A DNA stretch of 64,000 bases. It comes from Lachnospiraceae bacterium C10. Its GTDB lineage: Bacteria; Bacillota; Clostridia; Lachnospirales; Lachnospiraceae. The position numbers and the translations under genes were made by a program. This document shows, piece after piece, positions 44,997 to 54,523 of this stretch. The DNA lies in contig FMTN01000006.1 in NCBI GenBank assembly GCA_900100095.1, positions 1 to 64,000 of the forward strand. Direction: 5' to 3'. Position 1 is the stretch's first letter, and every line of letters begins with the position of its first letter. Below the pieces are notes generated by a model. The model did no database searches. It saw only the letters and a list, made by a program, of their open reading frames with translations, and was not told the DNA's origin.

Positions 44997-46013
44997 ATGA
45001 CAAACGGGTACGGAATTGACATGGGTACCGGCAATCTTAAGATTTACAGCCGTAGTGATAACGGAGTAACACTTGAGAAGAATACGATTGCCATTGTAGA
45101 AGGCAATCAGATGTATGCATATGGGGATGAGGCATATTCTATGTTTGAGAAAGCGCCGGATACCATTGAGGTATCATTCCCAATTGTTGGCGGAGTAATT
45201 GCCGATTTTGATAATATGCAGACCATGCTTCTTGAGGTGTTAGAGCAAAAAATGGGTGCGAAGCTTAAGGGAGCTGACATTGTAATTGCTGTACCGACAG
45301 ATATTACAGAGGTTGAGAAGAAGGCTTTCTTTGATATGTTTGCCAAGACGAAGATCAAGGCAAGAAGCATTCGTCTTTGCGAGAAGCCACTGGCAGATGC
45401 ACTGGGAATGGGACTTGATGTGACAGAACCGACCGGTGTTATGGTGGTTGACCTTGGTGCAGATACAACAGAAATTTCTGTTATCTCTCTGGGAGGTCTT
45501 GTTTTATCTGAGCTTCTTCCGTTTGGAGGAAATAAACTGGATGAGTCCATTGTTACCTTTATGAAGCGCCGTTATAATCTGGTGATTGGTCGCAAGACAG
45601 CAAAGGCTTTAAAGGAAAAGATCGGAGCTGCTCTTAAGCCGACAGAAGATACAACCTCGGTGATTGTAGGCCGTGATGTGGTAAGCGGTCTTCCAATTGA
45701 GATGGAAGTAACAGCACAGATGATTTACGAAGGAATGCGGGATGATTTAGAGAATATCGGTGGTTCCATTCGTATGATCCTTGAAAAAGTACCGCCTGAA
45801 CTTGCGAAGGATGTTGTTCATTCCGGTATCTACTTAACCGGTGGAAGTTCTAAAATTGTCGGTCTTTCCACATTATTCCAGGGAATGACAAATATTACCA
45901 TGAACACAGCAGAAGAAGGACAGGAGACAGTAGCCTTAGGTCTGGGTAAGGTATTAACAGAGGATCGCTTCGATCGTTTCGGTTATACAATGAAGTCCAG
46001 AATCTTTAGCTAA
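44997..46013 (+). CDS. mreB: Rod-shape protein MreB (actin-like), divergent type
   Basis: An actin-like ATPase that forms membrane filaments guiding side-wall synthesis. Phosphate loops are IDMGTGN near residue 7 and DLGADTTEISVIS near 150, and LTGGSSKIVGL near 285. These differ from the usual DLGTANT and DIGGGTTE forms, yet order and length (338 residues) leave little doubt. GGGAGG lies before the ATG. It heads the mreB-mreC-mreD set and probably shares a transcript with radC. Confidence 0.93.
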   Translation: MTNGYGIDMGTGNLKIYSRSDNGVTLEKNTIAIVEGNQMYAYGDEAYSMFEKAPDTIEVSFPIVGGVIADFDNMQTMLLEVLEQKMGAKLKGADIVIAVPTDITEVEKKAFFDMFAKTKIKARSIRLCEKPLADALGMGLDVTEPTGVMVVDLGADTTEISVISLGGLVLSELLPFGGNKLDESIVTFMKRRYNLVIGRKTAKALKEKIGAALKPTEDTTSVIVGRDVVSGLPIEMEVTAQMIYEGMRDDLENIGGSIRMILEKVPPELAKDVVHSGIYLTGGSSKIVGLSTLFQGMTNITMNTAEEGQETVALGLGKVLTEDRFDRFGYTMKSRIFS

Positions 46014-46022
46014 GACAAGATT

Positions 46023-46907
46023 ATGAATAGAAGAGATAAGATCAATATACCAAGTCATTTCGTCCTTTTGACACTTTTGATCTTTTGCATCGCATTACTA
46101 TTTTTTAGCTATGCAACCGGGTTTTCCGGGGGCCCGCTCCAGACAGTAGCCGATTATGTCTTTAAACCGATGCAGCAGGGACTGAATTCTGCCGGGGAGG
46201 CATTACTGCATTCTTCTGAAGATCGCAAAAGTCGAAAAGAACTGATGGCGGAAAATGAACAGCTTAAGAACAAGGTAACAGAGCTTGAAAGCCGTCTGAC
46301 CAATGTTCAGTTAAAGGACAGCGAATTAAAGCGTCTTGAGGAATTATACAAACTGGATCGTTCCTATTCGGATTATCATACGACGGGCGCACGTATTATC
46401 GCAAAAGGTACAAGCAACTGGTTCCACACCTTTACCATCAACAAGGGTTCAAAGGACGGAATTAAGCGCAATATGAATGTGCTGGCCGGTGACGGTCTCT
46501 GCGGCGTTGTAACGACAGTGGGGGCGAACTATTCCGTGGTTCGTTCTGTTATAGCAGATGATACGAATATCAGTGCCATGATTGTATCAACGGAGGATAA
46601 TTGTATTGTTTCAGGTAATCTGGAACGGATGAATGAAAGTAATATGATTGATTTTTCCGGTCTGTCGGATACCGGTGATAAAGTGAAAGAGGGAGATGCT
46701 GTTGTTACAAGTAATATCAGCAGCAAGTATCTTCCGGGTATCCTGATTGGATATGTCAGCAGCAGTAAGGCGGATTCCAATCAGCTGACAAAGTCCGGAA
46801 CCATCACACCGGTGGTGGATTTTTCACATTTGACCGATGTGCTTGTTATTACACAGTTAAAGGAGACGGGGGCGTCTTCTGTTTCAAAAGGAGTTAGTAA
46901 AGAGTGA
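46023..46907 (+). CDS. mreC: Rod-shape protein MreC
   Basis: A bitopic membrane protein that connects MreB to PBP2 outside the cell. One membrane helix lies at about 14-32, a coiled coil at 70-105 (ELMAENEQLKNKVTELESRL), then two beta-barrel lobes (KGTSNWFHTFTINKGSKDGI and the following GDAVVTSNISSKYLPGILIG). The length of 294 residues is standard. The stop overlaps the mreD start. Confidence 0.95.
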   Translation: MNRRDKINIPSHFVLLTLLIFCIALLFFSYATGFSGGPLQTVADYVFKPMQQGLNSAGEALLHSSEDRKSRKELMAENEQLKNKVTELESRLTNVQLKDSELKRLEELYKLDRSYSDYHTTGARIIAKGTSNWFHTFTINKGSKDGIKRNMNVLAGDGLCGVVTTVGANYSVVRSVIADDTNISAMIVSTEDNCIVSGNLERMNESNMIDFSGLSDTGDKVKEGDAVVTSNISSKYLPGILIGYVSSSKADSNQLTKSGTITPVVDFSHLTDVLVITQLKETGASSVSKGVSKE

Positions 46908-47443
46908 TGAAGGCTCTATATCATGTATTAAAGGCACTGACCATTGGACTGGCTCTTTTTCTTTGTTATTTATTACAGACATCGATTATGTCCTGGTTTA
47001 CATTGGCAGGCGTTGTGCCGAATGTACTTTTGATTTTCACCGGGATGCTTGGATTTATGAGAGGTCGGAAAGTGGGGGCTTTAGCCGGTCTTTGCTCCGG
47101 CCTTCTCTTGGATTTATTTTCAGCGAATCTCTTTGGAATGTATGCGCTGATTTATATGCTTCTGGGATATATGAACGGATTTTTCCGTAAGATTTATTTT
47201 GGAGATAGTTTAAGACTTCCGGTTATTCTTGTTGCAACAACAGATCTCATTTATGGATTGATGATATATTGCAGTCTGTTTCTGACAAGAGGAAGGATTG
47301 GTCTTTCCTACTATTTCCTTCATGTTATGGTACCGGAAATGGTTTATACGGTTGTGTTATCCCTTGTGTTCTATTTCCCGATGTACCACATGAATCAATT
47401 CCTGGATCGCTTAGAAAAGAGGAGAGACAGAGGTCGTGCTTGA
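46907..47443 (+). CDS. mreD: Rod-shape protein MreD
   Basis: A small integral membrane protein of 178 residues with five to six membrane helices (LFLCYLLQTSIMSWF, VPNVLLIFTGMLGFMRG, GLLLDLFSANLFGMYALIY, and others). It belongs to the elongasome with MreB and MreC. ATG 46907 overlaps the mreC stop by one base; GTG 46904, closer to the AGGAG at 46889-46893, is an equally possible start. Its own end overlaps the PBP2 gene by eight bases. Confidence 0.92.
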   Translation: MKALYHVLKALTIGLALFLCYLLQTSIMSWFTLAGVVPNVLLIFTGMLGFMRGRKVGALAGLCSGLLLDLFSANLFGMYALIYMLLGYMNGFFRKIYFGDSLRLPVILVATTDLIYGLMIYCSLFLTRGRIGLSYYFLHVMVPEMVYTVVLSLVFYFPMYHMNQFLDRLEKRRDRGRA

Positions 47444-50285
47444 AGAAATTAAAAAACTGTTGAGCCGTCTCGCATCGCAGAGGCAGCTGGTGCTGTATTC
47501 TGTTTTTGGCTTATTTGCTTTTATACTGTTGGGACGACTGTTTGTATTACAGATTGTTAAGGGCGCCGATTATCAGGCGAACTATGATCTTAGAATTGAA
47601 AAAAAGGAAACGGTTGCGGCTACGAGAGGTAATATCTACGACCGTAACGGGGAACTTCTGGCATATAATAAGCTGGCATACGCTGTAACGATTACAGATT
47701 CCGGAAATTATGCCACAGTGAAGGAACATCAGCAGTCTTTAAATGAAGAACTTTCAGAAATCATAACCAACGTGGAAGGTTATGGAGATGCTCTGGATTT
47801 TGAGTTTGGTATCACACAGGATTCCAAGGGAAATTTTTCTTTCAGAGACAGCGGAACCTCGGTGGATCGCTTCCGTGCCGATGTATACGGTAAAGCGAAG
47901 ATCAGTGAGCTGGGCTTTGACAGTAAGCTGGGTTACAGTACAGCGGAAGCAACGCCGGAACAGATCATGGAATTTCTTTACAGTGAGAAGAAGTTTTCCA
48001 TCGATAAAAAATATGACAAGTTCATGCGCTATAAGATCGCAGTTCTTCGATATAAAATCTGGATGAACCGTTATCAGCAGTATGTTGCCACAACACTGGC
48101 AAAAAATGTGGGACAGAAAACGGTGGCCTATATCAAGGAAAATTCTGACACCCTGGTTGGTGCGGACATTGATGAGCAGTCCATCCGCAGATATAATGAT
48201 GCGGATGCTTTTGCAAGTATTATCGGATATACGGGTACCATTTCACCGGAAGAGTACGCGAAGCGTTCCAAGGAAGACAAGACGGTTTCCATCAATGATA
48301 TTGTAGGTAAAGCCGGAATTGAGCAGTATATGGACAAGCAGTTATCCGGTAAGAAGGGATACCAGAAGATCTATGCGGATAACAAGGGTAAGCCGATCAA
48401 GGTGACCCAGTCGAAGGCTCCGGTTACCGGTCAGGACGTTTACCTGTCAATGGACCGTAAGCTGCAAAGAGATACCTACCAGCTGCTGGAAAAGGAGATT
48501 GCAGGCATCCTGTATTCCAAGATTATGAACATCAAGGAATATCATTTGCCGTCCAACGGTTCAGGTGCCAATATTGTAGTGCCGATCTATGATGTGTATT
48601 TCACACTGATTAACAACAATCTGATCGATATGGCTCGTATGTCCAGTGCGGATGCGACAGAACTGGAACATAAAGTAAGCGATGTCTTTGAAAAACGACG
48701 GGACAAGGCTTTGTCCGGTGTTGAGAATCAGCTGTTTGGCAAGAATGCGTCAAATTATGATAAACTGAATGAAGAGTATCAGGATTATGCCACATATATT
48801 GTAAAACAGCTTCGAAGCGATGGTATTCTGAAGGCAGAAGCGCGAAATGAAGACGATGAAGTCTACAAAAAATGGATGAGTGAGAAGATCTCCGTCCGTG
48901 CCTATTTAAAACACTGTCTGGAGAAAAACTGGGTAGATTATACGAAGTTTGCAACCTCCGATGAGCTGGTTGATACAGAAGAGCTGTATCAGAAACTGGT
49001 GGATTATATTCTGGACCGGATGGGCAAGGATCGTTCATTTGCCAAGATCGTATATCACTACGGTATCTTAAATGACCAGATTAAGGGAAGCTGGCTTTGT
49101 GCCATTCTCTACGATCAGGGTATATTGAAGATGGATAAGCAAAAGCGGGACGGACTGGCAAACGGAACAGTTTCTGCTTATAATTTCCTTAAGGACAAGG
49201 TGAAGAACATGGAGCTTACACCGGGACAGCTGGCATTAGAGCCATCCTCCGGTTCCTCCGTTGTTATGGATGTCAAGACCGGAGAAATTTTAGCCTGTGT
49301 TTCTTATCCGGGATATGACAATAACCGATTGGCAAACTCTGTAGATAATAATTATTATGCCTATCTGACACAGAGTTTTTCAAATCCTCTGTATAATCAC
49401 GCGACGCAGCAGAGGACGGCGCCGGGATCAACGTTTAAGCTCGTCTCATCTACAGCCGGTCTTGCGGAAGGTGTCATCACAACAGCTTCCACCATTACCG
49501 ATAAGGGTGTGTATGAAAAGGTAAGTAATAAGCCAAAGTGCTGGATTTATCCAAGTACACACGGTACCATTAATGTATCAGAAGCTATTCGTGATTCCTG
49601 TAACTATTTCTTCTACGAAGTCGGCTGGAGACTTGCCGGAGGCGATAATAACTATAACGATAGTGTTGGTATCAAGAAGATCCGCAAATATGCGAAGATG
49701 TTTGGTCTGAATCGTAAGACCGGTGTGGAGATTGAAGAGAATACGCCGCATATGGCGACGGAATTCCCTGTAATGGCAGCCATCGGTCAGTCTGATAACA
49801 ACTATACAACGATTTCTCTTGCCCGCTACGTGACAGCGATTGCAAGTAGCGGTAACGTATACGATCTGACACTTTTGGATCATACGGCAAGTTCCAAGGG
49901 AAAAGTACTAAAGAACTATCATCCGAAGAAGGTTTCAAAGGTCGGCGTATTGAACTCGGAGCAGTGGTCAGCCATTCATTCCGGTATGCGTATGGTGGTA
50001 GACGATACGCTGGATACGTTTGATAACTTTCCGATTGCAGTGGCAGGTAAGACAGGTACGGCACAGCAGACCGGCCATCCGAACCATGCACTTTTTGTTG
50101 GATTTGCTCCATATGAGAAGCCGAAGGTTACCATTGCAACACGAATTGCCTTTGGTTATACCTCTCATAATGCGGCAGATGTTTCTAAAAATATTTTAGG
50201 CTGTTACTTTAATGTTAAATCGTCTAAGAAGATGCTGAAAGGCGGAGTGGATTCCGTTGGTGGAAGCAATTCTGTAACAGATTAG
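47436..50285 (+). CDS. mrdA: Penicillin-binding protein 2 (elongasome transpeptidase) with a large insertion
   Basis: A class B transpeptidase that cross-links side-wall peptidoglycan with RodA as partner. One membrane helix lies at about 19-40, then the dimerisation region (ATRGNIYDRNGELLAYN), then the transpeptidase domain with S665-T-F-K668, S721-C-N723 and K872-T-G874. At 949 residues it is about 250 longer than ordinary PBP2. The extra part lies at about residues 350-600, between the TGQDVYLSMDRKLQ segment and SGSSVVMDVKTGEILA. The start is GTG 47436 after AGAGG, inside the end of mreD. It is followed directly by minC and rodA. Confidence 0.93.
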   Translation: MLEEIKKLLSRLASQRQLVLYSVFGLFAFILLGRLFVLQIVKGADYQANYDLRIEKKETVAATRGNIYDRNGELLAYNKLAYAVTITDSGNYATVKEHQQSLNEELSEIITNVEGYGDALDFEFGITQDSKGNFSFRDSGTSVDRFRADVYGKAKISELGFDSKLGYSTAEATPEQIMEFLYSEKKFSIDKKYDKFMRYKIAVLRYKIWMNRYQQYVATTLAKNVGQKTVAYIKENSDTLVGADIDEQSIRRYNDADAFASIIGYTGTISPEEYAKRSKEDKTVSINDIVGKAGIEQYMDKQLSGKKGYQKIYADNKGKPIKVTQSKAPVTGQDVYLSMDRKLQRDTYQLLEKEIAGILYSKIMNIKEYHLPSNGSGANIVVPIYDVYFTLINNNLIDMARMSSADATELEHKVSDVFEKRRDKALSGVENQLFGKNASNYDKLNEEYQDYATYIVKQLRSDGILKAEARNEDDEVYKKWMSEKISVRAYLKHCLEKNWVDYTKFATSDELVDTEELYQKLVDYILDRMGKDRSFAKIVYHYGILNDQIKGSWLCAILYDQGILKMDKQKRDGLANGTVSAYNFLKDKVKNMELTPGQLALEPSSGSSVVMDVKTGEILACVSYPGYDNNRLANSVDNNYYAYLTQSFSNPLYNHATQQRTAPGSTFKLVSSTAGLAEGVITTASTITDKGVYEKVSNKPKCWIYPSTHGTINVSEAIRDSCNYFFYEVGWRLAGGDNNYNDSVGIKKIRKYAKMFGLNRKTGVEIEENTPHMATEFPVMAAIGQSDNNYTTISLARYVTAIASSGNVYDLTLLDHTASSKGKVLKNYHPKKVSKVGVLNSEQWSAIHSGMRMVVDDTLDTFDNFPIAVAGKTGTAQQTGHPNHALFVGFAPYEKPKVTIATRIAFGYTSHNAADVSKNILGCYFNVKSSKKMLKGGVDSVGGSNSVTD

Positions 50286-50295
50286 TGAGGCTACT

Positions 50296-50955
50296 ATGAC
50301 AGAAGATGTAATGATTAAAAGTTATTCTCATGGACTCCTTTTGGTTCTTAATCCGAAAAGCCCAATTGAGGATGTGCTTACCACAATTTGCAGAAAATTT
50401 GCGCAGGGAAGAGAATTCTTCGGGAGCGCAGATCTTGTTTTATCCATTGAGGGAAGAAAATTGTCAGATGAAGAAACCGATGCGGTTGTTCAGGCAATTG
50501 AATTAAACAGTGATGTACACATCAGTCTGATTTCTCTGAAGGATAAGATGTGGGATACCAGGGCCATTGGGCAGAAGGAACGGTTCTACTTTGATAAGGC
50601 TGCTGAAAATGCAAAGATCATTCCTAGAAGTCTTCACAGCGCTGAGAAAGTCGTAAGTGATACCGGTGTGCTTATTTTAGGTGATGTTCCGGAAGATGCG
50701 ACAGTAGAAGCGGATGGCAATCTGATTGTCACAGGTATTATTCGCGGTCATGCTCTTGCCGGTGCGACGATTGGAGAGTCTGCCTACATTCTTGCCGGAG
50801 GAATTGAAGACGCAGAGGTAACTATTTATAAGACAAGCGAGGCTTTTCGAATTAAAAAGAAAAAACGTCTTTTGTCAAATGAAAATGAGATGATTTTAGT
50901 TCAGCTGATCGATGGACAGTTATCCTGTAAGGCATATGAACAGGAGATTCTTTGA
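50296..50955 (+). CDS. minC: Septum-site protein MinC, without adjacent minD/minE
   Basis: An inhibitor of FtsZ ring assembly. Residues 1-105 are the N-terminal domain, and the C-terminal beta-helix is clear from GVLILGDVPEDATVEADGNL and VTGIIRGHALAGA. In MinC of E. coli and Bacillus the RSGQ motif just ahead of the helix contacts MinD; here the aligned residues read HSAE (in LHSAEKVVS). minD and minE normally follow minC in this cluster, but here rodA starts at the very next codon. So this MinC may work alone or with a partner encoded elsewhere. The total is 219 residues, and the stop overlaps rodA as TGATG. Confidence 0.88.
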   Translation: MTEDVMIKSYSHGLLLVLNPKSPIEDVLTTICRKFAQGREFFGSADLVLSIEGRKLSDEETDAVVQAIELNSDVHISLISLKDKMWDTRAIGQKERFYFDKAAENAKIIPRSLHSAEKVVSDTGVLILGDVPEDATVEADGNLIVTGIIRGHALAGATIGESAYILAGGIEDAEVTIYKTSEAFRIKKKKRLLSNENEMILVQLIDGQLSCKAYEQEIL

Positions 50956-52073
50956 TGTTTCGTAATTATCGTATTAAAAATTTTAATTTCCGACTGGTGA
51001 TTTTGATTGTTGCACTTACCATTATGGGAATTATCGTAATCGGCAGCGCAAACGAAGGCTATCAGAACAAGCAGATCATTGGAATGGTGCTTGGTCTTGT
51101 GGTTATGGTGTGTGTGGCACTTGTGGATTATTCTTTTGTCCTATCCTTCGGTTGGCTCTTTTATGTGCTGACTTGTGGACTGTTGCTTCTGGTTTTGATT
51201 CCCGGAGTGGGAGATCATTCCCTTGGAGCGACCCGATGGATCAGTCTTCCGGGAGTCAGATTCCAGCCTTCGGAGGTTGCCAAAATCTTCGTTGTTCTGT
51301 TTCTGGCGAAGTACCTGATGCAGTATCAGGAAGAGATCAACAAACCAAAAAGGCTTTTGATGACTGCAGTTCTGGCGGGGATTCCACTTCTTTTGATTCT
51401 TGTGGAACCGGATTTGTCCACCACCATTGTTACGTTTATGGTGATCTTTGCCATGGTATTTTATACCGGGTTATCCTATAAAATTGTCGGGGCTGTACTG
51501 GGACTGATTTTTTCCGGCGGCTTTTTGATGATTTTTATGACCTTGCATTCTTCCGGTGGATTTTTGGCCGGATATCAGAATACGCGAATCGCTGCCTGGT
51601 TAATGCCGGAGAAATATCCGCAGAGTGCTATGCAGCAGCAGAACTCCATTATGGCAATCGGATCCGGACAGCTTCTCGGAAAAGGACTTAATAATTCAGG
51701 TGTTGACTCGGTGAAGAATGGTAATTATATTCCGGAGCCGCATACGGATTTTATTTTTGCAGTAGCAGGAGAAGAAATCGGATTCATCGGTGGCTGTGTT
51801 CTGATTCTGATTTTATTTGCCATATCTTTTGAATGTATCCGTACAGCAAGAAGAGCCAAGGATCTGGCAGGCCAGTTGATCTGTGTCGGTATTGCGGCGC
51901 TGATTGCCTGTCAGGGTTTTGTAAACATCTGCGTTGTTACCGGATTGTTACCGAACACCGGATTGACCCTTCCGTTTGTAAGTTACGGATTGACATCTCT
52001 GGTGGCCTTGTATTTTGGAGTGGGATTTGTTCTCAATGTAAGTTTACAGGCAAAGAAATTCTACGATGTGTGA
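50955..52073 (+). CDS. rodA: SEDS-family glycan polymerase RodA
   Basis: A peptidoglycan glycosyltransferase of the side-wall machine, 372 residues with ten membrane helices. GATRWISLPGVRFQPSEVAK, VEPDLSTTIVTF and IPEPHTDFIFAVAGEEIGF are SEDS motifs, the last holding the essential Asp. PNTGLTLPFVSYG closes the family signature. ATG 50955 shares its A with the minC stop, with CAGGAG upstream. It could also be called FtsW by similarity, but its place next to PBP2 and MreBCD favours RodA. Confidence 0.93.
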   Translation: MFRNYRIKNFNFRLVILIVALTIMGIIVIGSANEGYQNKQIIGMVLGLVVMVCVALVDYSFVLSFGWLFYVLTCGLLLLVLIPGVGDHSLGATRWISLPGVRFQPSEVAKIFVVLFLAKYLMQYQEEINKPKRLLMTAVLAGIPLLLILVEPDLSTTIVTFMVIFAMVFYTGLSYKIVGAVLGLIFSGGFLMIFMTLHSSGGFLAGYQNTRIAAWLMPEKYPQSAMQQQNSIMAIGSGQLLGKGLNNSGVDSVKNGNYIPEPHTDFIFAVAGEEIGFIGGCVLILILFAISFECIRTARRAKDLAGQLICVGIAALIACQGFVNICVVTGLLPNTGLTLPFVSYGLTSLVALYFGVGFVLNVSLQAKKFYDV

Positions 52074-52079
52074 TATAAT
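52071..52079 (+). promoter_or_regulatory. Extended -10 promoter for mgsA
   Basis: TG-A-TATAAT at 52071-52079 overlaps the rodA stop codon and lies about 28 bases before the mgsA ATG. There is no good -35 box at the right distance, as is usual for extended -10 promoters. Confidence 0.5.
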
Positions 52080-52107
52080 ATAGATACCGAGGGGAAAGGA
52101 GTATTGG

Positions 52108-52503
52108 ATGAATATTGGGCTAGTTGCACATGATGCGAAAAAGAAACTGATGCAAAATCTTTGCATTGCATATAGAGGGATTCTTAGTAAAAATGATTTG
52201 TATGCAACAGGAACGACCGGACGTTTGATTGAAGAGGTGACAAATCTTTCGGTTCATAAATATCTTTCAGGTCATCTCGGAGGTACCCAGCAGCTTGGGG
52301 CTCAGATTGAGCACAATGAGATTGATCTTGTGATTTTCCTGCGTGATCCACTGACACAGAAGTCACATGAGCCGGATGTCAATAATATTGTGCGGTTATG
52401 TGATGCGCACAATATTCCTCTGGCAACGAATCTTGCGACGGCAGAACTGTTGATTAAATCTTTAGACAGAGGAGATCTTGAGTGGCGTGAAATGTATAAA
52501 TAA
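52108..52503 (+). CDS. mgsA: Methylglyoxal synthase, with the catalytic Asp position changed to Thr
   Basis: The family turns dihydroxyacetone phosphate into methylglyoxal and phosphate, a bypass of lower glycolysis. The 131-residue protein has VAHDAKKK (D9), ATGTTG, FLRDPL (D80), the His in SHEPDV (H87) and IPLATNLATAE. In the E. coli and Bacillus enzymes the loop GGDQQ holds the proposed catalytic base (Asp71 in E. coli); here it reads GGTQQ, with T60. Activity may be low, altered or lost. GGAAAGGAG precedes the ATG. Its end overlaps the carboxypeptidase gene. Confidence 0.92.
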   Translation: MNIGLVAHDAKKKLMQNLCIAYRGILSKNDLYATGTTGRLIEEVTNLSVHKYLSGHLGGTQQLGAQIEHNEIDLVIFLRDPLTQKSHEPDVNNIVRLCDAHNIPLATNLATAELLIKSLDRGDLEWREMYK

Positions 52504-53455
52504 AAAGATTCTGTCTGTTGTTATGGCTGTATCCTTTTCCTTATCGGCTACAGCCTGCCGGACAGATATCAAAGAACCTTATTCTTTATATTCTTCCATC
52601 GAAAAATATGGACTTGCTCCGAAGGCGAATTCCACCCTTTTGGGAGAGCAGGTTGCACATCTTCCGCAGAAAGACTCTGCGACGGCATCGACGAATGAGC
52701 AGCTTGCGAAAGCCTGTGGTGCTTTTAATGATACAACTCTTTCTACGATTTATTCCCAGAAAGCAGATAAGAAGATTTATCCTGCATCAACAACAAAAAT
52801 ATTGACGGCCTATGTCGCTTTAAAGTACGGCGATCTCAATGAGGTATATACCGTAAGCGAAAATGCCTGCAATCAGGCGGCAGATTCTTCGGTTGCAGGG
52901 CTGCATCCGGGTGACCGTATTACCTTGCGGGATTTATTAAAAGCCATGCTGGTGGTGTCCGGAAATGATGCATCGGTTGCAATTGCCGAAGGTATCAGCG
53001 GATCGACGGAGGAGTTTGCGAAGCTGATGAACGAAGAGGCTCTTCGACTGGGAGCAACGCATTCGCATTTTGTGAATCCCAACGGTTTGCACGACGATCA
53101 GCATTACACGACCGTATATGATATGTATCTGATTTTTCATGCAGCCATTACGGAGCCGGTGTTTCTTAAAATCATCAAAGCACGTAAGTGCAATGTGACG
53201 TATACCGATGCTTCCGGCAATGTTGTGAAAAAGCAATACATTCCGACGAATTATTATAAGACGGGAGAGGCGAAGGCGCCGAAGGGAATCACGGCGATCG
53301 GAGGTAAAACCGGTACCACAGGAAAGGCGGGATATTGCCTTGTACTTCTGTCTGAAAATGAAAGCGGAGAGAATCTGATTTCGATTGTATATAAGGCGAC
53401 CGATCGCTACAGTTTGTATACGATGATGAATCGGCTGTTGTTGTCTTTTTTATAA
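52487..53455 (+). CDS. D-alanyl-D-alanine carboxypeptidase (DacF-like, low-molecular-weight PBP)
   Basis: It trims the terminal D-Ala from peptidoglycan stem peptides outside the cell. A signal segment (KILSVVMAVSFSLSATAC) could be a signal peptide or a lipoprotein signal with Cys as the attachment site. The penicilloyl serine motif S101-T-T-K104, then SGN in VVSGNDAS and KTG in GGKTGTT are all present. About 322 residues, lacking the long C-terminal anchor domain of classic DacA. The start is uncertain: GTG 52487 or TTG 52478, both inside mgsA and both at imperfect spacing from GGAG. Confidence 0.87.
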   Translation: MKCINKKILSVVMAVSFSLSATACRTDIKEPYSLYSSIEKYGLAPKANSTLLGEQVAHLPQKDSATASTNEQLAKACGAFNDTTLSTIYSQKADKKIYPASTTKILTAYVALKYGDLNEVYTVSENACNQAADSSVAGLHPGDRITLRDLLKAMLVVSGNDASVAIAEGISGSTEEFAKLMNEEALRLGATHSHFVNPNGLHDDQHYTTVYDMYLIFHAAITEPVFLKIIKARKCNVTYTDASGNVVKKQYIPTNYYKTGEAKAPKGITAIGGKTGTTGKAGYCLVLLSENESGENLISIVYKATDRYSLYTMMNRLLLSFL

Positions 53456-53469
53456 GGAAACGATATAAT
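53441..53469 (+). promoter_or_regulatory. Candidate promoter for galE
   Basis: TTGTCT (53441-53446) and TATAAT (53464-53469) are 17 bases apart. The -35 box overlaps the end of the carboxypeptidase gene. The galE start is 38 bases downstream. Confidence 0.65.
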
Positions 53470-53506
53470 TGATGGTAGTTTCTGAAATATAAAAGGAGGA
53501 TATTTT

Positions 53507-54523
53507 ATGAAGATCTTAGTTACAGGAGGGGCAGGTTTTATTGGAAGTCACACATGTGTGGAACTGTTAAACGCGGGCCACGATGTGGTTGTAATCGACA
53601 ACCTGTGTAATTCAAGTGAAAAAGCCCTGGAAAGAGTAAAAGAAATCACAGGGAAGGATGTAATCTTCTACAAGGGGGATATTCTTGACAGAGATTGCCT
53701 TGATACGATATTTACCGAACATAAAATAGATGCTGTTATCCATTTTGCCGGACTTAAGGCGGTAGGAGAGTCTGTACATAAACCATGGGAATATTACAAC
53801 AATAATATTACCGGTACATTGACTTTGACAGATGTTATGAAAGCACATGATGTGAAGAATCTTATCTTCTCATCTTCCGCAACTGTGTACGGTAATCCTG
53901 CACAGATTCCAATTACAGAGGAGTGTCCTAAGGGGGTATGTACGAATCCTTACGGCTGGACAAAGTCTATGCTTGAGCAGATTTTAACCGATCTTCATAC
54001 AGCAGATGAGAGTTGGAACATCATTCTTCTTCGTTACTTTAATCCAATCGGAGCACATCCGACCGGAAAGATGGGAGAGGATCCAAACGGTATTCCAAAC
54101 AACCTTATGCCGTACATTACCCAGGTTGCTATTGGAAAGCTTCCGGAGCTTGGTATCTTTGGAAATGATTACGATACACCGGATGGAACCTGTGTAAGAG
54201 ATTATATCCATGTATGTGATCTTGCCAGCGGACACGTGGCAGCTCTTAAGAAGATTCAGGAAAAGGCTGGCCTTTGCATCTATAATCTTGGAACAGGGGT
54301 AGGATATTCTGTTCTTGATGTAGTTAATAATTTTATGGAAGCAACAGGAGTAAACGTTCCTTATTCCATGAAGCCTCGAAGAGAGGGCGATGTTCCGCAG
54401 TGCTATTCCAGTGCGAAAAAGGCAAAGGAAGAGCTGGGCTGGGAAGCAAAATACGGCATCCGTGAAATGTGTAAGGATTCCTGGAACTGGCAGAGTAAGA
54501 ATCCGAATGGATATAAGGATTGA
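53507..54523 (+). CDS. galE: UDP-glucose 4-epimerase
   Basis: It interconverts UDP-glucose and UDP-galactose using bound NAD(+). GGAGFIGS at residues 7-14 binds NAD; SSATVYG and NPYGWTK carry the catalytic Ser/Thr and the Tyr-x-x-x-Lys pair. The C-terminal block [14 protein letters not shown] and PRREGDVP are typical. The length of 338 residues is standard. AAAAGGAGG precedes the ATG, with its own promoter, so it is probably monocistronic. It may supply sugar for cell-surface glycans as well as galactose use. Confidence 0.97.
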   Translation: MKILVTGGAGFIGSHTCVELLNAGHDVVVIDNLCNSSEKALERVKEITGKDVIFYKGDILDRDCLDTIFTEHKIDAVIHFAGLKAVGESVHKPWEYYNNNITGTLTLTDVMKAHDVKNLIFSSSATVYGNPAQIPITEECPKGVCTNPYGWTKSMLEQILTDLHTADESWNIILLRYFNPIGAHPTGKMGEDPNGIPNNLMPYITQVAIGKLPELGIFGNDYDTPDGTCVRDYIHVCDLASGHVAALKKIQEKAGLCIYNLGTGVGYSVLDVVNNFMEATGVNVPYSMKPRREGDVPQCYSSAKKAKEELGWEAKYGIREMCKDSWNWQSKNPNGYKD

